In this document: positions 45,834 to 54,195 of the stretch, piece after piece | Numbering within the stretch: the stretch's first letter is position 1 | Layout: every line of letters starts with the position of its first letter | Origin: Rhodoligotrophos appendicifer | Lineage (GTDB): Bacteria; Pseudomonadota; Alphaproteobacteria; Rhizobiales; Im1 | Assembly (NCBI RefSeq): GCF_007474605.1 | Contig: NZ_VHKL01000013.1 | Coordinates: 18,718-82,717, forward strand | Direction of reading: 5' to 3' | Length of the DNA: 64,000 nt | Notes under the pieces: generated by a model | Seen by the model: only the letters and a program-made list of their open reading frames with translations | Databases searched by the model: none | Told to the model about the DNA's origin: nothing | Program-made: the position numbers and the translations under genes

Positions 45834-46940
45834 CTAATCTTGCTCGTTGATCTTACTTCCAAGTATTTCGTTGCCGATCAAATGCCCAGCGCGGTTGCGC
45901 TTACTCGCAAGGTATTCTCTGTTGTGAATGTTAAGCCGCCCGTTAAGACGTTGCGATGAGACAACCGTCAACCCGGCTTGCTGAAGGGCGGCAATCTTTG
46001 CTGGGTTGTTTGTTAAGAGCTTAACGGTTTTCAGCCCAAGCTGGCGCAGCATGCTGGCGGCGAATTCGAAGCGACGTTGGTCAATATCGAATCCAAGGAT
46101 TTCATCCGCCTCGAAAGTGTCATGTCCCTGCCACTGGAGCCCGTATGCCCGCAACTTATTCGCGATACCGTTTCCTCTGCCCTCCTGGTCAAGATAAAGA
46201 ATCACTCCACCTCCGTTCTCCGCCATAAATTTTAATGATCCGCGGAGTTGGTCTCCACAGTCGCATTTCAGGCTACTGAACAGATCGCCCGTGAGACAGG
46301 CAGAGTGTAGACGCACGGGCACTGGAAGACTGAGATCGGGCCTTCCGATCACAACAGCGATTTGATCGCGCATTCCCTCGCCACCACGAAACACAACGAA
46401 GCGACAGTCACCGGCAACTTCGAGTGGGACCGGCGTTTCTGCAATAATCTTCAAATGACTGGATTTCTTTGCGCGATAAGTTTCTATGGCGATTGCCTCA
46501 ACCCTGCACAGCTCGGCGAGCGAATTCTGATCCTTGGATGCAATCGGGATTGAGACGACGGCGGGCAACAGAAACGCAAATCTAATGAGATCTAAGGATG
46601 CGAGCTCTAAAGCCGTCGGTCTCGATAGCTCTTCAGTAATCTCCACGGTTTCGGAGGTGATGAGCTCGTCAATACGTGAAAAATTTGTATCCGCCAGGAC
46701 TATGGAGGAGGTACCGGCAGCCTCAAAGCCGAGATGACGAAGTCTGGCAGCCGCCATCGCCAACCGCACAGGCCCTGAAGCCACCTCTCTGAGCCTTTTG
46801 AACAAACCAATGTGAATATTCTCAGCCGCAGCAATGACGCTGGCGGCATCGCCCTGAACGACGACGACAGGGCGCCCGGACCGCACTTCGTTGATGCAGC
46901 GCTCTACGGCAACCATTTCGAGTTCTTCGAGGATTGTCAT
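45834..46940 (-). CDS. ribA: GTP cyclohydrolase II (RibA type) with degenerate RibB-like N-terminal half
   Basis: The C-terminal 200 residues are a clear GTP cyclohydrolase II: SACLTGDLFSSLKCDCGDQL holds the zinc cysteines, and LDQEGRGNGIANKLRAY the active-site region. NNPAKIAALQQAGL follows. The N-terminal 160 residues look like a decayed dihydroxybutanone-phosphate synthase domain. The enzyme opens GTP to a diaminopyrimidine, the first step of riboflavin or related pathways. It diverges from the RibD-type reductase across 97 bases. Housekeeping ribBA/ribD genes would be expected elsewhere, so this copy may serve another pathway. Confidence 0.9.
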   Translation of the reverse strand: MTILEELEMVAVERCINEVRSGRPVVVVQGDAASVIAAAENIHIGLFKRLREVASGPVRLAMAAARLRHLGFEAAGTSSIVLADTNFSRIDELITSETVEITEELSRPTALELASLDLIRFAFLLPAVVSIPIASKDQNSLAELCRVEAIAIETYRAKKSSHLKIIAETPVPLEVAGDCRFVVFRGGEGMRDQIAVVIGRPDLSLPVPVRLHSACLTGDLFSSLKCDCGDQLRGSLKFMAENGGGVILYLDQEGRGNGIANKLRAYGLQWQGHDTFEADEILGFDIDQRRFEFAASMLRQLGLKTVKLLTNNPAKIAALQQAGLTVVSSQRLNGRLNIHNREYLASKRNRAGHLIGNEILGSKINEQD

Positions 46941-47037
46941 GAAAGGAGATCAGTCCTTGGCGTGTTGACGCAGTTTCGAGAAACGAATGACATAAACTCT
47001 TTGGCACAAGATATGGCGAAGGACGCGGCGGAAACCA

Positions 47038-47724
47038 ATGGCATCAAAGGAATCTCTTAAATCTGTCAGCCCGGAAGGGCTTCATGATCGAAGTGGTGCT
47101 CCCTTCGTTATCGCCCAGCTTGGTCAAACCCTTGATGGCCGTATTTCAACGTTGGGGGGCAAGGCCGAGCACATTAATGGCAATGCCGCTTTGGATCATC
47201 TACACAGATTGCGCGCTTCCGTCGACGCAGTTGTAGTAGGCGCTGGCACCGTGATCGCTGACGATCCTCAGCTGACAGTGCGCCGCGTGCCTGGGCAACA
47301 TCCGGCTCGTGTGATCATTGATCCCGGAGGTCGCGTTCCAATCTCTTCAAGATGCTTCGATGACACAGGGTCAGCTCGGATAATAATTTCGAGCGTTTCG
47401 GCTCCCCAACAAAACTCTGGGATTAAATGTATCCGCCTTGCTCTCAAGGACGGACAGCTTGATCCTCACGAAATTGTGAGAGCATTGCGTAACCAGGGAC
47501 TTCACCGCATCCTCATCGAGGGAGGAAGCCAGACTGTCTCCAGATTTCTTGCAGCTAAGGCGCTCGACCGGATCCATTTGCTTGTGGCTCCGATTATTCT
47601 GGGATCCGGAACCACTGGAATAAATCTCCCCTCGATCTCCGATATCACCATGGCTGTTCGGCCGAGAACATCCACTCAGATTCTTGATGATGGAAATGTT
47701 CTTTTTGATTGTGACTTGCGGTAA
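47038..47724 (+). CDS. Stand-alone RibD C-terminal (pyrimidine reductase) domain protein
   Basis: A 228-residue protein of the RibD_C/dihydrofolate reductase-like fold. It opens FVIAQLGQTLDGRISTLGG and has VDAVVVGAGTVIADDPQLTVR, GLHRILIEGGSQTVSRFL and the C-terminal VAPIILGSG. The deaminase half of RibD is missing. A reductase of this kind reduces the ribosylamino chain of the GTP cyclohydrolase II product or similar. The pairing with divergent ribA (97 bases apart) implies a joint pathway. It is followed by cytochrome b561 after 29 bases. Confidence 0.9.
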   Translation: MASKESLKSVSPEGLHDRSGAPFVIAQLGQTLDGRISTLGGKAEHINGNAALDHLHRLRASVDAVVVGAGTVIADDPQLTVRRVPGQHPARVIIDPGGRVPISSRCFDDTGSARIIISSVSAPQQNSGIKCIRLALKDGQLDPHEIVRALRNQGLHRILIEGGSQTVSRFLAAKALDRIHLLVAPIILGSGTTGINLPSISDITMAVRPRTSTQILDDGNVLFDCDLR

Positions 47725-47753
47725 CGTTCTTCTCTAGAGAGGAGGGACTGGCC

Positions 47754-48293
47754 TTGCGCACCGAAGTGACTGGATATCATCCGCTCCACAAGGTGCTTCA
47801 TTGGCTCACGGCTCTCATTGTGCTTACAACCATACCCATGGGCCTGATCATGATCAGGCTGGAGGGGGGCAGCACTCAAAACACTTTATTTGATCTCCAT
47901 CGCTCATTCGGGGTGATGGTCCTCGCGCTGACGATTCTTCGTTTGGCGGTGCGAGGAATCGTCGGGGCGCCCGGTATCGAACGCACGATCGAACCTTGGC
48001 AGCGGCAGCTCGCCAGCGTCGTTCATGGGCTTCTTTATATGTTGCTCTTCATCGTCCCCCTTCTTGGTTGGACCGGCACCTCGGCATACGGGGCGCGGAT
48101 CTCAGTGTTCTGGTTGTTTGAGTTGCCAATGATCCTGCCGAAGGACGAGCATCTCGCAACGACGCTTCTGACATTGCATCAATATGCTGCGTTTACGCTG
48201 ACTGCGCTCTTGTTTGTCCATGCAGCCGCGGCCCTCTACCATCACTTCATCCGGGGAGACGAAGTTCTGAACCGCATGCTTCGTAGGGGATGA
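47754..48293 (+). CDS. Cytochrome b561 family membrane protein
   Basis: A 179-residue di-haem b561 with about four membrane helices. Likely haem-ligand histidines are in HPLHKVLHWL, FDLHRSFG, VVHGLLYML and TLHQYAAFTL. The start is TTG at 47754 with GAGGAGGGA about 8 bases upstream. b561 proteins accept electrons from quinol or superoxide. It probably shares a transcript with the RibD-type reductase. The adjoining methyltransferase operon converges from the other side, only 3 bases away, so overlap of functions is possible but not shown. Confidence 0.9.
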   Translation: MRTEVTGYHPLHKVLHWLTALIVLTTIPMGLIMIRLEGGSTQNTLFDLHRSFGVMVLALTILRLAVRGIVGAPGIERTIEPWQRQLASVVHGLLYMLLFIVPLLGWTGTSAYGARISVFWLFELPMILPKDEHLATTLLTLHQYAAFTLTALLFVHAAAALYHHFIRGDEVLNRMLRRG

Positions 48294-48296
48294 CGA

Positions 48297-49073
48297 TCAC
48301 GGGGGTGCCGCAAAGATATCCACATGACCGATTGTGCAACTGCCCCCCATCTGCCTGTCGAGGCCCCAGCACGTTACGACATGCTCCGGTACAAGTTGCG
48401 TCTGTTTCACAGCATCGGCAATCCCCGCAGCGAGAAGTTGCTTGAGGCATTGGTCACCGTCATCGAGGCGCCAGTAGCTTTCACCCGCTACCACAGTGAA
48501 TTGCCGGCTTTGAAGAACTGCCACCGCTTTCGAAGCCGCCCGCGGCCCCAGTGCTGAGCCCAAGCCCTTGTCGCGAAGCTGATGACGTGTGAAGGCGGAC
48601 AATATTTGCCAATCTGAATCATGCGCGGGCTGCCAATGTTCAACGCCATCATAATTCAGTGGCAAATACACAGCACAACGTTGCCTGCGCGCAGCTTCAG
48701 CTAACCGCTCGATCCAGGCCTCTGATGCTAGATCTATGAAGGCGGCAGCGGTAATGAGATCCGGTTTGAATTCCTCTATTACCGCTTCGAGTGAAATAGC
48801 CAAGTCTGAGGTTAGCAGTTCTGCATGAATTCCCTCAGTAGCACCGGTCTGGCGGAGCAGAATGGGATCGTGATCGATAAGAATCCATTTCTGGTTCGGT
48901 GGCAGGAGAGGTGACGTTCCACGTAAATTTGACCCGATACCGGATCCCAGATCGACGACCGTCACAGAGCCCGCGTCGACGAAATGATCCTCCAACGCCC
49001 GCATGACCACGGCATTGCGAGATCGATGATCGACCGGTTCTCGCAACCTCAACCACTCAGCTGAAAATGTCAT
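48297..49073 (-). CDS. Class I SAM-dependent methyltransferase
   Basis: A 258-residue Rossmann-fold methyltransferase. The SAM motif is TVVDLGSGIGSNLRG, with acidic residue at IDHDPIL and LLTSDLAI as the next strand. The C-terminal part is not recognisable as a known substrate class. ATG at 49073 is chosen because it overlaps the glycosyltransferase stop (ATGA at 49070-49073); the longer in-frame extension lies within the upstream gene. It is the last gene of the MDR - PTPS-like - GT4 - methyltransferase operon. Confidence 0.86.
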   Translation of the reverse strand: MTFSAEWLRLREPVDHRSRNAVVMRALEDHFVDAGSVTVVDLGSGIGSNLRGTSPLLPPNQKWILIDHDPILLRQTGATEGIHAELLTSDLAISLEAVIEEFKPDLITAAAFIDLASEAWIERLAEAARRQRCAVYLPLNYDGVEHWQPAHDSDWQILSAFTRHQLRDKGLGSALGPRAASKAVAVLQSRQFTVVAGESYWRLDDGDQCLKQLLAAGIADAVKQTQLVPEHVVTCWGLDRQMGGSCTIGHVDIFAAPP

Positions 49074-50119
49074 GAGGGACAGCTCTTGAGAACTTCCGCG
49101 ACGATACGCATACTGTCCTTCCATCGTGGCAAATTCTGCCCCGCCGACCATGCTCCCTCACTGAGCTTTAACCTGGCGGCGCGATCTATCACGAGCTGAC
49201 GGACTGCCACCGCGAGTGAGTTGGCGCAGTCTTTGGGAACGAGAATCCCGGCTTCCGGTGGCACAACCTCAGGGATAGCTCCTTCATCAGTTCCAATGAC
49301 GGGCAGTCCTCGCGCCAGCGCCTCGGCATAAACCATGCCGAAGCCTTCATATCGAGACGGCAAGACGAACATGTCCGCTTCATCATAGAGCGGCTCGAGC
49401 TCTGCTTCCGACAGAACTCCGACCAACTTTATCCGCTCTGAGAGTCCACGACGATGGATCAGAGCCTGCAAGGCTTCTGAACATCTTCTGTCACGGCTCC
49501 TGTCACCAACAATCGAACAATTCCAGTTGTCACCTCTGATCATTGAGAGCGCTTCGACCAGCGTATCAAAACCCTTTCGTGGGATTATAGAACCCACTGA
49601 GATGATCTGAGCAACATCTCGACTGGAACCCCTGGCACGCTTCGCGGGCAGAGTTCCCGGCGGCGCAATCGCTATTTTGCGAGGAGGGACCCGAAACAGA
49701 TTTTCGAGAACAGACGCCGTGGTTCGGCTGGATACGATGACCTTCCACGCTTGTTCCAGCGCGGCTCTTTCGCTCTGGAAAAGGGTCGTCGCCTCATCGG
49801 TACCAATTCCAGTTTCCAGACACAGGGGATGGTGTACGAGAGCAACGAAGTTCCTTTTCACTCTCCGGATCATGGCAGCGGGCAAGACACCATAGATCAG
49901 TCCATCCACGATGATTGCTGCCTTACGGTCAATTTTTGAAACCGCTTCTTCCCAGTGACGAACGTTGATCCCGCAATCGCCCTGGCCGTGACTGGGGAGT
50001 TCCACATGCTCTGCGGCGACGCCGTGAAATGGCAGATGCTTAAGCATCTCCCGAGCGTAACCGTATCCTCCGGTTCGGGTCTCTATACTACCTGGGATCA
50101 CGAGGACAGCGGGTAGCAA
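49070..50119 (-). CDS. GT4-family glycosyltransferase
   Basis: A GT-B glycosyltransferase of about 349 residues. The C-terminal donor-binding half has SVGSIIPRKGFDTLVEAL, FVLPSRYEGFGMVYAEALA and VPPEAGILVPKD. These fit GT4 enzymes using nucleotide sugars. The acceptor cannot be read; the neighbouring genes suggest a small cyclic molecule. TTG at 50119 is preferred because GAGGGGG lies about 10 bases upstream; GTG at 50143 lies inside the PTPS-like gene and has no ribosome site. It follows the PTPS-like stop with almost no gap. Confidence 0.87.
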   Translation of the reverse strand: MLPAVLVIPGSIETRTGGYGYAREMLKHLPFHGVAAEHVELPSHGQGDCGINVRHWEEAVSKIDRKAAIIVDGLIYGVLPAAMIRRVKRNFVALVHHPLCLETGIGTDEATTLFQSERAALEQAWKVIVSSRTTASVLENLFRVPPRKIAIAPPGTLPAKRARGSSRDVAQIISVGSIIPRKGFDTLVEALSMIRGDNWNCSIVGDRSRDRRCSEALQALIHRRGLSERIKLVGVLSEAELEPLYDEADMFVLPSRYEGFGMVYAEALARGLPVIGTDEGAIPEVVPPEAGILVPKDCANSLAVAVRQLVIDRAARLKLSEGAWSAGQNLPRWKDSMRIVAEVLKSCPS

Positions 50120-50121
50120 GG

Positions 50122-50520
50122 CTATACATCCCCCTCGAACCACGCGCGGGCCAGGTGATTTTCTTGAAGGGTCACCCTCACCTTTTCGACCTGCTCGGAA
50201 CCTGGCCCGAGTTCTCCCTGCTTGAGCCGTTTTGACAGTTCATCAAAAATGAACCTGCAAAGGAATTCGGTGGTGGTGATTTTCCCCTCTAGAACCTTGA
50301 TGTCGTCGAGATTTTGGTAGTTCAGTTGATCGAGGATTTTTTTCAGCGCGACTGTCGCCCGGCCGATATCGACGACGACACCATCTTCAGAAAGGCTGCT
50401 CCGCAGGAATGCTGCATCTACGATGAAGGTCGCTCCATGAAGCCTCTGGGCCGGCCCGAAGAGTTCCCTAGGTAGACTATGGGCGATCATAATGTGATCG
50501 CGGACTTCAACAGCAAACAT
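50122..50520 (-). CDS. PTPS/QueD-fold protein without canonical catalytic residues
   Basis: A 132-residue tunnelling-fold (6-pyruvoyl-tetrahydropterin synthase) protein. Order of elements is conserved: AHSLP, LHGATF, VVVDIGRATVALKKILDQL, then TTEFLCRFIFDEL and VRVTLQENHLARAWF. Relative to QueD, the zinc HxH reads HGA, so H14 and H28 stay but the third ligand is Ala30. The catalytic Cys is Ala24, and the Asp-His pair is replaced by Asn-Tyr. The terminal Glu120 remains. It may thus bind a pterin or pyrimidine without classical chemistry, or catalyse something else. Confidence 0.85.
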   Translation of the reverse strand: MFAVEVRDHIMIAHSLPRELFGPAQRLHGATFIVDAAFLRSSLSEDGVVVDIGRATVALKKILDQLNYQNLDDIKVLEGKITTTEFLCRFIFDELSKRLKQGELGPGSEQVEKVRVTLQENHLARAWFEGDV

Positions 50521-50538
50521 GAACGTTGTCTCCTCAAA

Positions 50539-51525
50539 TCAATAGCTGACAGCGGTCATTAGGCCTGCAGCGCCCTTAGCCAATAACCCAGGCATCGCAT
50601 TGGGCAAGTCACGGAACGGCACCTCCGCAGTAATGATGCTGTCCAAACGACTGTCGTCTAGCAAATCGATCGCCACACCCAGCCTTCGCCGAAAAGTCCA
50701 ACGGGAAGAATGCGATGCAGGTAGCTTCCCCACCTGAGATGAAACCAGTTGAAGCCTTTTGCTATGGAAGGCACGTCCCAACGGCAGACAGACCGATTCA
50801 TCCCCAAACCAGCTTGCTTCGATGACCCTCGCTCCCGCACCGGCAACCTCCAAGCAGAACTGCGCCCCGGCCTGAGTGGCGCTGGTATGAACAACGACAT
50901 CGGCCTCATCGAAGGTTTGGATTGGTACGCCAAACTCGACTCCGAGACCTTGGCAAAAACGCTCACGAGTGAGATCGATGTCTATGACGGTCACCGTTGT
51001 GGCTGGCATCTGCGATGCGATGAAAGCGAGCAGCAATCCCACCACTCCACCCCCGACGATGATGATGCGATCCCCTACTCCCAGCCCACTATCCCAGATG
51101 ATGTTGAGGGCTGTCTCCATGTTTGCTGTCAGGACCGCTCGCTTCGGGTCGATGTGCGGTGGAACCAGCACCACTTCGTCACGCGAAACGCGAAAGCGAT
51201 CTTGGTGTGGGTATAAGCAAAAGACGATCTTTCCTACAAAGTCCTTTGGCCCCTCCTCCACGACTCCCACCGCCGAGTACCCATATTTCAGGGGAAACTC
51301 AAAGGTTCCCTCTTGAAAAGGCGCTCTCATGCGCTGCCACTCCGATGAAGGTATCCTGCCCTCGAAGACGAGTCTCTCTGTTCCCCGACTGATACCGGTG
51401 TACAAGGTGCGAACCTCTATGATGTCGGAGTTTTGATCACCCCCAGGAGCGACTTGTGGCACGGTGCGGATCTCCGCCCGACCGGGACCAACATAGTATA
51501 AGGCACAAGCGCTTTGTATGGTCAT
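50539..51525 (-). CDS. Zinc-less medium-chain dehydrogenase (BchC-like)
   Basis: A 328-residue MDR-fold protein. The cofactor-binding motif is IIIVGGGVVGLLLAFIASQ. The catalytic zinc cysteine is replaced in LYTGISRGTERLVFEG (Ser46), and the GHE His-Glu pair reads GYS at 82-84, so no catalytic zinc is expected. The same GxSRGTE pattern occurs in bacteriochlorophyllide dehydrogenase (BchC)-like proteins. It heads the four-gene operon with the PTPS-like, GT4 and methyltransferase genes. ATG at 51525 has GGAAGA upstream. It diverges from opgH. Confidence 0.85.
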   Translation of the reverse strand: MTIQSACALYYVGPGRAEIRTVPQVAPGGDQNSDIIEVRTLYTGISRGTERLVFEGRIPSSEWQRMRAPFQEGTFEFPLKYGYSAVGVVEEGPKDFVGKIVFCLYPHQDRFRVSRDEVVLVPPHIDPKRAVLTANMETALNIIWDSGLGVGDRIIIVGGGVVGLLLAFIASQMPATTVTVIDIDLTRERFCQGLGVEFGVPIQTFDEADVVVHTSATQAGAQFCLEVAGAGARVIEASWFGDESVCLPLGRAFHSKRLQLVSSQVGKLPASHSSRWTFRRRLGVAIDLLDDSRLDSIITAEVPFRDLPNAMPGLLAKGAAGLMTAVSY

Positions 51526-51620
51526 CGTTCACGTCTTCCGTATTAGCCTGCTTCTGGGCTATTAAGCTGCGATCAAAACCCATTAATGCTGACCGAGATA
51601 CATCTTCGGGATTGTCAAAC

Positions 51621-53456
51621 ATGAACTGTCCCGCACCTCAATCAGACTTCCGGTCGCCATCTAATCCCCTTCAACTCCCGGAGCATGTACGTTGGCGCCG
51701 GCTCATCATGGCAACACTCGTAGCAGTCACATTTCTGCTGCTGGTGGTGTCCGTGGGCTATCTCCTGGCAGGTGATGGATGGTCCGCACTCGACTTCGTC
51801 CTGTTCGCGTCCATTTCAGCTGCAGCACCTTGGACGATAATGGGTTTTTGGAATGCCACAATCGGCCTCTGGCTGCTGCATGCGGTACAAGATTGGCGGC
51901 CCATCGTTTCTCCATTTCTGAGCCTGGCGGGCCCTCTCCACAAGCAATCCCGCATCGCCATTCTGATGACATTGCGGAACGAAGATCCAAGGTCCGCGAT
52001 CGATCGCCTTCGCGTTATAAATCACAGCATCCAACAAACAGGCTACGGCGATCTATTCAAATACTTCATTCTAAGCGACACCTCGGATATCGCGATTGCC
52101 GAGGAAGAAGAAATATATACCAAAGATGTTTCTTCAGATTTTGGATCGGATAATCTCGTTTATCGCCGTAGGATGCAGAATACTGGATTCAAATCAGGCA
52201 ACATCTCGGATTTTCTGGATCGTTGGGGACACGACTTTGAATTCATGATCCCCCTTGATGCGGATAGTTTGATGACGGGTGAGTGCATCATTCGCTTGGT
52301 CCGAACAATGCAACAAAATCGCCAAATCGGAATCATGCAAACCCTTGTTGTAGGAGCTCCGGCGCAAACCGCATTCGCCCGCATCTTCCAGTTTGGCATG
52401 CGGGCAGGGATGCGGGCATACACCATGGGCAGCGCATGGTGGACTGCCGATTGCGGCCAGTACTGGGGACACAACGCTCTCATTCGCGTGGCCGCCTTCT
52501 CGGATCATTGCCGCCTCTCGCCCTTGCCCGGAGGACCGCCCTTGGGGGGGCACCTTCTTAGCCATGACCTCGTCGAAGCGGTGCTGATGCGCAGAGGCGG
52601 ATATGAGGTTCGCGTAATACCCGAAGAGTGCGGGAGCTACGAAGATAATCCTCCAACACTAAGTGAGTACATGCGCCGCGAGACGAGATGGTGCCAGGGC
52701 AACATGCAGTATTTTCGCCTCCTCACACTCCCGGGTTTGAATCCAGTATCAAGATTAAACTTGTTGTCGGCGATCATTATGTATTCGTCGTCATTATTCT
52801 GGTTGATAATGATCCTATCTGCACTATCAAAGTTGATATGGGGAGAATTAGATCATCTTAATGCAGATATCGGGGTTACAATTTATATTGTAATGCTGAC
52901 TATGAGCTTGTGGCCGAAGCTGGCTGGTTTTGCCGACATCTATTTGAGTCGAAAATCAAAAATGTATGGAGGTCCGTTTGTTCTGATACGTAATGCCTCT
53001 ATAGAAATTTTCTTTTCTATGATCCTTGCCCCGATCATCTCACTTCGCATCTCGACATTTTTAATCAGTCTTTTTTTCGGCAATTCGATAACGTGGAACG
53101 CGCAAATCAGGTCTGCTCATAAGATCAACGTACGAACTGCTTTTGCGCAGCTATGGCCACAGACAGTCTCGGGATTAATCTTCTGCCTCTGTCTCGCTGC
53201 ATTGGCGCCTATGGTTCTAATTTGGGCAGCCCCCACCCTCGTGGGCCTCTGCTTGGCAGTTCCGATCGCCGTGATCACCGCATCTTCGGCCCTGGGCGCG
53301 GCGACGAGACGCCACATGATCTGTAACATTCCGGAGGACCTGCAGATGCCTTATGAGCTCGAGCGGCTGAAATTGACTAGAGCCGGCATTCCCGTTCTGC
53401 CAATATCAGAAGACGATCTTGCTCAAAAGCGGCCGACGGCGTCTTCTGATGCCTAG
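51621..53456 (+). CDS. opgH: Glucan glucosyltransferase OpgH/MdoH-like
   Basis: A 611-residue membrane glycosyltransferase that would build osmoregulated periplasmic glucans from UDP-glucose. Family-specific blocks are YRRRMQNTGFKSGNISDFL, DFEFMIPLDADSLMTGE and the processive QxxRW-type RRETRWCQGNMQYF. Two membrane spans lie before, and about five after, the catalytic domain. The start is ATG 51621, where similarity begins; the in-frame extension to 51456 overlaps the divergent MDR gene. No opgG partner is adjacent. It is shorter than enteric MdoH (about 850) but ordinary for alphaproteobacteria. The 3' end overlaps the L,D-transpeptidase by 4 bases. Confidence 0.9.
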   Translation: MNCPAPQSDFRSPSNPLQLPEHVRWRRLIMATLVAVTFLLLVVSVGYLLAGDGWSALDFVLFASISAAAPWTIMGFWNATIGLWLLHAVQDWRPIVSPFLSLAGPLHKQSRIAILMTLRNEDPRSAIDRLRVINHSIQQTGYGDLFKYFILSDTSDIAIAEEEEIYTKDVSSDFGSDNLVYRRRMQNTGFKSGNISDFLDRWGHDFEFMIPLDADSLMTGECIIRLVRTMQQNRQIGIMQTLVVGAPAQTAFARIFQFGMRAGMRAYTMGSAWWTADCGQYWGHNALIRVAAFSDHCRLSPLPGGPPLGGHLLSHDLVEAVLMRRGGYEVRVIPEECGSYEDNPPTLSEYMRRETRWCQGNMQYFRLLTLPGLNPVSRLNLLSAIIMYSSSLFWLIMILSALSKLIWGELDHLNADIGVTIYIVMLTMSLWPKLAGFADIYLSRKSKMYGGPFVLIRNASIEIFFSMILAPIISLRISTFLISLFFGNSITWNAQIRSAHKINVRTAFAQLWPQTVSGLIFCLCLAALAPMVLIWAAPTLVGLCLAVPIAVITASSALGAATRRHMICNIPEDLQMPYELERLKLTRAGIPVLPISEDDLAQKRPTASSDA

Positions 53457-54067
53457 CTGACAGTCGCCGCTGAGCCTCCAACGACGACACGGGTTCCGAG
53501 CGGGACCCGGCGGTAAAGATCGATCACGTCCTGGTTTAAAAGTCGAATGCAACCCGACGAGACAGATCGGCCAATCGAATTCACCTGCGACGTCCCGTGA
53601 AGACGATAGAGCGTATCCCTGTTACCCTGGAACAAATAGAGAGCCCGCGCCCCAAGCGGATTGTCTGGACCTCCAGGCATCATTGTTGGCAGGTTAGGCT
53701 CGCGAGCCAGCATCTCCTTGGGAGGATGCCAACTCGGCCACATTTGCTTCCTCTGGATCGTGGCCTCGCCGCTCCAGCCGAAACCCTCGCGCCCAACGCC
53801 GATACCATATCGGATTGCGCGACCTTCAGGGAGGGTCACATAGAGATAATAACTCTCCGGATCCACGATCACAGTACCGATGGTTTCCGCACTGTCATAT
53901 CGAACAAGCTGCTTGCGATAGCGCGGCTCCAACTCGCCTGGCGGCACGTACCTTACGGGGTGGAGTTCTCCGTTGAGGAATTCGTCTGCCAGGGCAGCTT
54001 TTCCCAAAATTGATGTGAGGACGGCGCCGCCTGCCAATCCCAGGAATGCACGACGATTACTTTGCAT
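53453..54067 (-). CDS. L,D-transpeptidase (YkuD/ErfK family)
   Basis: A 204-residue exported peptidoglycan-modifying enzyme. The N terminus NRRAFLGLAGGAVLTSILG looks like a Tat-type signal. The YkuD active site is complete: LHGTSQVNSIGRSVSSGCIR, with the Cys nucleophile near residue 172. It can form 3-3 cross-links or attach lipoproteins to peptidoglycan. The convergent overlap with opgH puts two envelope genes side by side, although they are on opposite strands. Confidence 0.93.
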   Translation of the reverse strand: MQSNRRAFLGLAGGAVLTSILGKAALADEFLNGELHPVRYVPPGELEPRYRKQLVRYDSAETIGTVIVDPESYYLYVTLPEGRAIRYGIGVGREGFGWSGEATIQRKQMWPSWHPPKEMLAREPNLPTMMPGGPDNPLGARALYLFQGNRDTLYRLHGTSQVNSIGRSVSSGCIRLLNQDVIDLYRRVPLGTRVVVGGSAATVS

Positions 54068-54195
54068 CGACCCTCTCCCTCCTCGTGATGTTTAGAATAA
54101 CTCCCAAGGAGGATTCACGTTCCCTTCACATGTAGTTTAGAGGTTGGTCTTGGCAATGGCATGGGTCTGCCAAGCCCTTCACTTGTGCTTCTGCA

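Noticed and set aside
51456..51620. Upstream extension of the opgH frame
   Set aside because: It overlaps the start of the divergent MDR gene and lies before the conserved N terminus.
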